The position numbers were made by a program, and so were the translations under genes. Below, piece after piece: positions 4,633 to 8,046 of a stretch of DNA of 8,046 nucleotides; position 1 is the first letter of the stretch, and every line of letters starts with the position of its first letter. Source of the stretch: Bacteroidetes bacterium QS_8_68_15 (GTDB taxonomy: Bacteria > Bacteroidota > Rhodothermia > Rhodothermales > Salinibacteraceae). Below the pieces are notes generated by a model. That model did not search any database. It was not told the DNA's origin and saw only the letters and a list, made by a program, of their open reading frames with translations. The stretch lies in NCBI GenBank assembly GCA_003023245.1, contig PXTR01000087.1:1-8046 (forward strand), read 5' to 3'.

Positions 4633-7600
4633 TCAACCCGTGCTTTGCATGGCGGCGGCGAGGCCGTTGAGGCTCAAAAAGAGCGCCTGCCGCAGCCGGG
4701 TGCGTTGCTCTTCGCTGCCACCGTCGCCCTCGGCGCGGCGGAAGCGGCGCATCAGCTCCACCTGGAGCAGGTTCAGCACGTCGGTGTAGGGGTTGCGCAG
4801 GGCGATGGATTTTTTTAGCACCGGGGCGTGGTCCATCAGCGCCTCTTGCCCGGTGATCTCCAGGAGCGCCTCGCGCCCGGCGTCGTAGTCGCCTTTGATC
4901 GTTTCGTGGAAGGAGCGCCCGTCTTCGGGGAGGGCTTCCTCTGCCAGTTCGTCGTAGTGGCGGGCGATGGCGAAGCGCGCGCGGGCCATCTCGCGGCGGG
5001 CGCTGTCGGTGACGGCGCGGAAGAAGGTCCACTCTTCGTACAGTTCACTCAGGCGCTGGGTCTCGTCGCTCGAAAGCTCCGCGAGGGCCGCGCCGGTGCC
5101 GTACCAGCCGGGCACGATGTAGCGCGGCTGCGTCCAGGAGAAGACCCACGGAATCGCGCGCATGTCCTCGAAGTCGATCCCTTCGCTTCCGGAGGCGCGC
5201 GAGACGGGCCGCGAGGCGATGGGCAGGTGGCTGATGTGCTCGATGGGCGTGGCGGCGGTGTACCACGGCCAGAGCGCCTCGTCGTCGATGAGGGCGCGGT
5301 AGGCCGCGCGCCCGCGCTGGGCGATGTCGTCGAGGAGCGCGGCGTCGTCTGCGGTGGGGGCGGAGACGGTTTCCTGCACGAGGCGGTCGTCGGGGCTCCG
5401 TTCCGCCTCGGCGGTGGAGAGCAAGACGGCGCTGGTGATCTGCTCGAGGTGGCGGTGCGCGATTTCGCCGAGGCCGTAGCGGAAGGAGATCACTTCGCCC
5501 TGCTCGGTGAAGCGGATGCGGCCGTTCTGCGCGCTGCGCGGCATGGCGCGGATCGCTTCGTGCGCGTGCCCGCCGCCGCGGCCCACCGTGCCGCCGCGCC
5601 CGTGAAAGAGCCGCCCGTCCACGTCGTGCTCGCGGCAGACGCGCCCCAGCGCCCCGATGGCGCGGTGCAGCGCCCAGTTGGCCGTCCAGTAGCCGCCGTC
5701 TTTGTTGGAGTCGGAGTAGCCGAGCATGATTTCCTGAAAGCCCTCCCGCGCCTCCAGGTGCGCGGCGTAGAGGTCGTCAGTGTAGAGCTCGGCCATGCGG
5801 TCGTCCGCTGCGGCGAGGTCGTCGATGGTCTCGAAGAGCGGGACGAAGTTGAGCGCGGAGTCCACGTTGCCGTCGTCCCACGTCCACAGCCCCGCCTCCT
5901 TCGCCAGCAGCATCGGCTCGAGCAGGTCGCTCGTGGCGTGCGTCATGCTCACGATGTAGGCCCCCACGATGCGTTCGTCGGCCTCGTGGATCTCTTTGAT
6001 CACGTCGAAGGCGTCCATCACGCGCTCGGGCACGCCGGAGAGGGCGGCCCCGGCCGGGGCGAGCGGGCGCGGATTCTGAAGCTCGCGCTTGAGCACGGCG
6101 AGCTTGTCCTCCTCCGAAAGCGCGGCGTAATCGTCCTCGGCTCCGGCGCGGCGCAGGAGGGTGGCGACGGTTTCCTCGTGGAGGCCGCTGTGCTGGCGCA
6201 CGTCGAGGGCGGCGAGGTGAAAGCCGAACGTGCGCGCCCGAACGAGCGTGTCTTCGAGGCGTCCTTCGTAGGCGGCGTCGCCGAGGCCGCTCTCGGCGAG
6301 GGCGTCGGCCAGGAGCTTCAGGTCGTCGGCGAACTGCTCGCTGGTGTAGGCCAGCGCCGGGAGCGCGTCTTCGTCTTCATCGAGGTCCGCCTGCATCGCT
6401 TCGAGGCGGGCGATGAGGTAGGAGAGCTTCAGCCGGAAGGGTTCGCGGTCGTACTGCCGGCGCTGCTTTTCCGGAAGATCAATCGCCGCGGCGTCCTCGG
6501 CGATCGAGTCGGTAAGCGCGGCGGGCACGTTTCCGGCGAGCAGGCGCTCCGAGAGGCTCAGCTCGCGGCGCAGGGCGCGCAGGTCGTCCAGGTGCAGGCG
6601 CAGGGCGGCCGCGCGCTGGCGGCGGGCCGTCTCGCGCGTGACCTCGGCGGTCACGTTGGGGTTGCCGTCGCGGTCCGAGCCGATCCATGATCGGTAGCGC
6701 AGCGGCACGTCGATCGCGTCGGTCAGGTCGGCGGCGCGGGCCTTCTCGCCGTAGCAGTCGGTGAGGGCGTGGCGCAGGTCGGCGTGCAGGCGCGGGACGG
6801 TTTCCCAGATGGTGCGCTGCAGAAAGTAGAGCCCCTGGCCGACCTCTTCGCGCACGGTGGGCCGATCGGCGCGCACCTCGTCGGTGCCCAGCAGGAGGGC
6901 GATCTGCTGGTAGAGGTCCGCCTGCGCCTCGGTGCGTTCCTCGGGCATGGCCTCGCGGCTCTGAAGCCTCCGCAAAAGCCGCCCCACGTGCTGCTGCTTC
7001 TGGAGCACGCTCTGGCGGCGCGCTTCCGTGGGGTGCGCCGTGAGGGTGGGCTGAATGTCGAGCCGGTCGACGAAGCCGAGCACCTCGTCGAGGGTGTGGT
7101 CCTCCTCGTAGAGCTGGTACACCGCGTCGGCGATGGACTCGGGGCGGGCCGGCGCGCTCCGGCCGTCGGAGGCGTTGGCCCCGGCGCGGGCGCGCTCCCG
7201 GTTGATGCGGATGATCTCCTGCTGCTCGGCCTGGTTGGCGAGGCGGAAAAACGCGGTGTAGGAACGCAGGAGCCACGTAATCTCATCGAGGTCGAGGTCC
7301 GCGATGCGTTCGGCCGCCTCCTCGCGCAAGTCGGGATCGCCCTCGGCGGCGGCGCGCTTGCAGGTCTGGCGCAGCTCCTCGACGAGGCGGAGCGTGTCTT
7401 CGCCGGCCTGCTCGCGGATGGCCGCGCCCAGCATGGCGCCGGTCAGGTTGATCTGGCGGCTCAGCGGGGCGGAAACGCCCGTGCCGGCGACCTCCACGTC
7501 TTCGATGGGGACGCCGTAGGCGTGCTCGGGCGACGGCGGGGGCGGCGGGGCGTCGGGAACGTCGTTCACGGTCGGCGAAAAGCGGGGTGCGGGCGAAAGG

Positions 7601-7653
7601 AGGGCGAGGGCGGTGTGCTGGGGGTCCTGCACGGGGTGCGCCCCGGCGCGCAT
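4633..7653 (-). CDS. ppc: Phosphoenolpyruvate carboxylase
   Basis: This is a complete cytoplasmic PEP carboxylase, converting PEP and bicarbonate to oxaloacetate to refill the TCA cycle. From ATG 7653 it has 1006 residues. Landmarks in that numbering are LTAHPTEARR (about 204-213, catalytic His207), YRSWIGSDRDGNPNVT (about 319-334), the PROSITE-type IMLGYSDSNKDGG (about 642-654, catalytic Lys651), FHGRGGTVGRGGG (683-695, glycine loop with the essential Arg686), EQGEVISFRYG (about 717-727), WVFSWTQPRYIVPGWYGTG (about 836-854), LRNPYTDVLNLLQVELMRR (952-970), and the canonical C-terminus ending QSTG. The glycine loop continues with HAH where many homologues have Pro or Arg first. The 5' end is uncertain: a TTG at 7695, this ATG, and a GTG at 7569 (978 residues) are all in frame, and conserved sequence begins only near SRQINLTGAMLG. 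A Pro-rich linker precedes it. It is monocistronic and convergent with the DUF302 gene; no clear terminator is seen. Confidence 0.97.
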   Translation of the reverse strand: MRAGAHPVQDPQHTALALLSPAPRFSPTVNDVPDAPPPPPSPEHAYGVPIEDVEVAGTGVSAPLSRQINLTGAMLGAAIREQAGEDTLRLVEELRQTCKRAAAEGDPDLREEAAERIADLDLDEITWLLRSYTAFFRLANQAEQQEIIRINRERARAGANASDGRSAPARPESIADAVYQLYEEDHTLDEVLGFVDRLDIQPTLTAHPTEARRQSVLQKQQHVGRLLRRLQSREAMPEERTEAQADLYQQIALLLGTDEVRADRPTVREEVGQGLYFLQRTIWETVPRLHADLRHALTDCYGEKARAADLTDAIDVPLRYRSWIGSDRDGNPNVTAEVTRETARRQRAAALRLHLDDLRALRRELSLSERLLAGNVPAALTDSIAEDAAAIDLPEKQRRQYDREPFRLKLSYLIARLEAMQADLDEDEDALPALAYTSEQFADDLKLLADALAESGLGDAAYEGRLEDTLVRARTFGFHLAALDVRQHSGLHEETVATLLRRAGAEDDYAALSEEDKLAVLKRELQNPRPLAPAGAALSGVPERVMDAFDVIKEIHEADERIVGAYIVSMTHATSDLLEPMLLAKEAGLWTWDDGNVDSALNFVPLFETIDDLAAADDRMAELYTDDLYAAHLEAREGFQEIMLGYSDSNKDGGYWTANWALHRAIGALGRVCREHDVDGRLFHGRGGTVGRGGGHAHEAIRAMPRSAQNGRIRFTEQGEVISFRYGLGEIAHRHLEQITSAVLLSTAEAERSPDDRLVQETVSAPTADDAALLDDIAQRGRAAYRALIDDEALWPWYTAATPIEHISHLPIASRPVSRASGSEGIDFEDMRAIPWVFSWTQPRYIVPGWYGTGAALAELSSDETQRLSELYEEWTFFRAVTDSARREMARARFAIARHYDELAEEALPEDGRSFHETIKGDYDAGREALLEITGQEALMDHAPVLKKSIALRNPYTDVLNLLQVELMRRFRRAEGDGGSEEQRTRLRQALFLSLNGLAAAMQSTG

Positions 7654-7707
7654 CGGTTCGTTCGGGCAGCGCAGGGCCTCTCTGAAAAAACACAACAGCG
7701 CACTCCC

Positions 7708-7856
7708 ATGCCAACCGCTGCGGACTCCTTCTTCCCTTCACCGACAGCTCCTTCGACAACACCCCGCTCACTGCGGGCGACCTCCACGAGCACCTCATGC
7801 GGGCCAAGCGCGCTCACGAAGCGGAGCGAGCTCGACAAACAGCCAATCGAATTATA
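7708..7856 (+). pseudogene. Possible frameshifted coding remnant upstream of ppc
   Basis: From ATG 7708 the frame begins MPTAADSFFP and then becomes Ser/Thr/Pro-rich. The neighbouring frame, from about 7737, reads FTDSSFDNTPLTAGDL, then HEHLMRAKRAHEAERARQTA, with G/C-rich third positions up to about 7825. Insertion of a single base in the CTTCCCTTCA stretch (7731-7740) would join the two into one plausible N-terminus ending in a charged helix. Past about 7840 the frame enters A/T-rich DNA and stops at 7945-7947 with no coding character. I do not recognise the product. It could be a decayed or truncated gene, a sequencing error, or chance readability in GC-rich DNA. Confidence 0.22.
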
Positions 7857-7863
7857 TTTAACA

Positions 7864-7877
7864 TTTTGTTAACAAAA
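7864..7877. repeat. Perfect 14-bp palindrome in an AT-rich island
   Basis: TTTTGTTAACAAAA is exactly self-complementary, centred on GTTAAC. It lies 80 bp before the start of the exported-protein gene and about 210 bp before the ppc start. It is suited to binding a dimeric regulator. No T run adjoins a GC-rich stem, so it is not an intrinsic terminator. The regulatory role is inference. Confidence 0.5.
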
Positions 7878-7915
7878 ACGGCTTTTTATTCTTCGCAGGT
7901 GGGGGCATATTGGAG

Positions 7916-7944
7916 TTGCATCCGCGCTCTCTGCAATTTAAAGT
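7916..7944 (+). promoter_or_regulatory. Weak sigma-70-like promoter candidate for the 7957 gene
   Basis: TTGCAT (7916-7921) and TAAAGT (7939-7944) are separated by 17 bp and match the -35/-10 consensus at three and four positions. The -10 would end only 12 bases before the ATG at 7957, giving a nearly leaderless message, so another start site is possible. No clear Bacteroidota-type TAnnTTTG element was found. Confidence 0.25.
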
Positions 7945-7956
7945 AATTCCGCCCTT

Positions 7957-8046
7957 ATGTTCGTTCGCTCCCGCGCCGCTCGCGCTTCGCATTCTTTTTT
8001 GTCCAAGGCCGTGTTTGCGCTGCTGATCGGGGGGCTCTTCGCGGCG
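7957..8046 (+). CDS. N-terminus of an exported or membrane protein, cut by the window end
   Basis: Thirty codons are visible from ATG 7957. They read as a basic segment (Arg4, Arg6, Arg9, Lys17) followed by a hydrophobic run AVFALLIGGLFAA (18-30), typical of a Sec signal peptide or an N-terminal membrane anchor. The cleavage site and the mature protein lie outside the window, so the product cannot be named. The coding call rests on the signal-like composition, an unbroken frame to the window edge, and the A/T-rich promoter-like DNA immediately before it. No Shine-Dalgarno is seen. An in-frame stop (TAA 7945-7947) lies four codons upstream, so the start cannot extend further back than that. 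Confidence 0.7.
   Translation, partial: MFVRSRAARASHSFLSKAVFALLIGGLFAA

Larger units (their letters stand above)
7654..7956. promoter_or_regulatory. Divergent region between ppc and an exported-protein gene
   Basis: These 303 bases separate the likely ppc start from the plus-strand gene at 7957. The left half (to about 7840) is GC-rich and carries a possible frameshifted coding remnant. The right half (about 7843-7950) is strongly A/T-rich, with a 14-bp palindrome and a run of five T (7883-7887), as expected of a promoter or regulator-binding region. No tRNA, riboswitch or complete gene could be supported here. Confidence 0.5.

Noticed and set aside
3350..5032. A 560-codon minus-strand open frame across the DUF302 gene and the end of ppc
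   Set aside because: It runs antisense to two DUF302 domains and out of frame through ppc, and its composition is low-complexity Arg/Gly/Val.
4828..6690. A 620-codon plus-strand open frame opposite ppc
   Set aside because: It is a shadow of the certain ppc frame; its repetitive Val/Gly/Ala/Glu composition matches antisense of ppc codons.

Overview
The window is high-GC bacterial chromosome carrying ordinary housekeeping and small hypothetical genes. It shows no phage, transposase, CRISPR or defence genes. Coding stretches strongly prefer G or C at third codon positions. Start codons have no convincing Shine-Dalgarno sequence, and several are preceded by pyrimidine-rich DNA. Together with the OmpA-like lipoprotein, the tandem DUF302 gene and the long form of phosphoenolpyruvate carboxylase, this fits a high-GC relative of the Bacteroidota such as Rhodothermota (Salinibacter/Rhodothermus-like). 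That placement is an impression, not a demonstration.

Layout: (1) 1-633, minus: N-terminal 211 codons of mnmG, the tRNA U34-modifying FAD protein, cut by the window edge. (2) 833-2481, plus: an OmpA/Pal-type lipoprotein, a doubtful 73-residue membrane ORF, and a cytoplasmic DsbA-like thioredoxin-fold protein whose ATG overlaps the stop of the small ORF. (3) 2555-2830, minus: a 70-residue Cys/His protein of a conserved but uncharacterised family, followed by a strong intrinsic terminator. (4) 2831-3140: a divergent control region, partly AT-rich, with a 14-bp perfect inverted repeat placed in the same orientation relative to each flanking gene. (5) 3141-3467, plus: a 108-residue hypothetical gene whose start lies in a 14-bp tandem duplication. 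(6) 3643-4528, plus: a tandem DUF302 lipoprotein gene that appears broken, because its signal peptide and its domains lie in different frames. (7) 4633-7653, minus: complete ppc. (8) 7654-7956: a control region with a possible frameshifted coding remnant and an AT-rich island carrying a 14-bp palindrome. (9) 7957-8046, plus: the first 30 codons of an exported protein running off the window.

The genes do not form one pathway. mnmG serves tRNA modification, ppc supplies oxaloacetate, and the OmpA-like and DUF302 proteins are predicted envelope lipoproteins. I found no convincing new multi-gene system. The points most worth a second look are the paired inverted motif between the divergent small genes, the frame break in the DUF302 gene, the duplicated start region of the 108-residue gene, and the possible remnant upstream of ppc.
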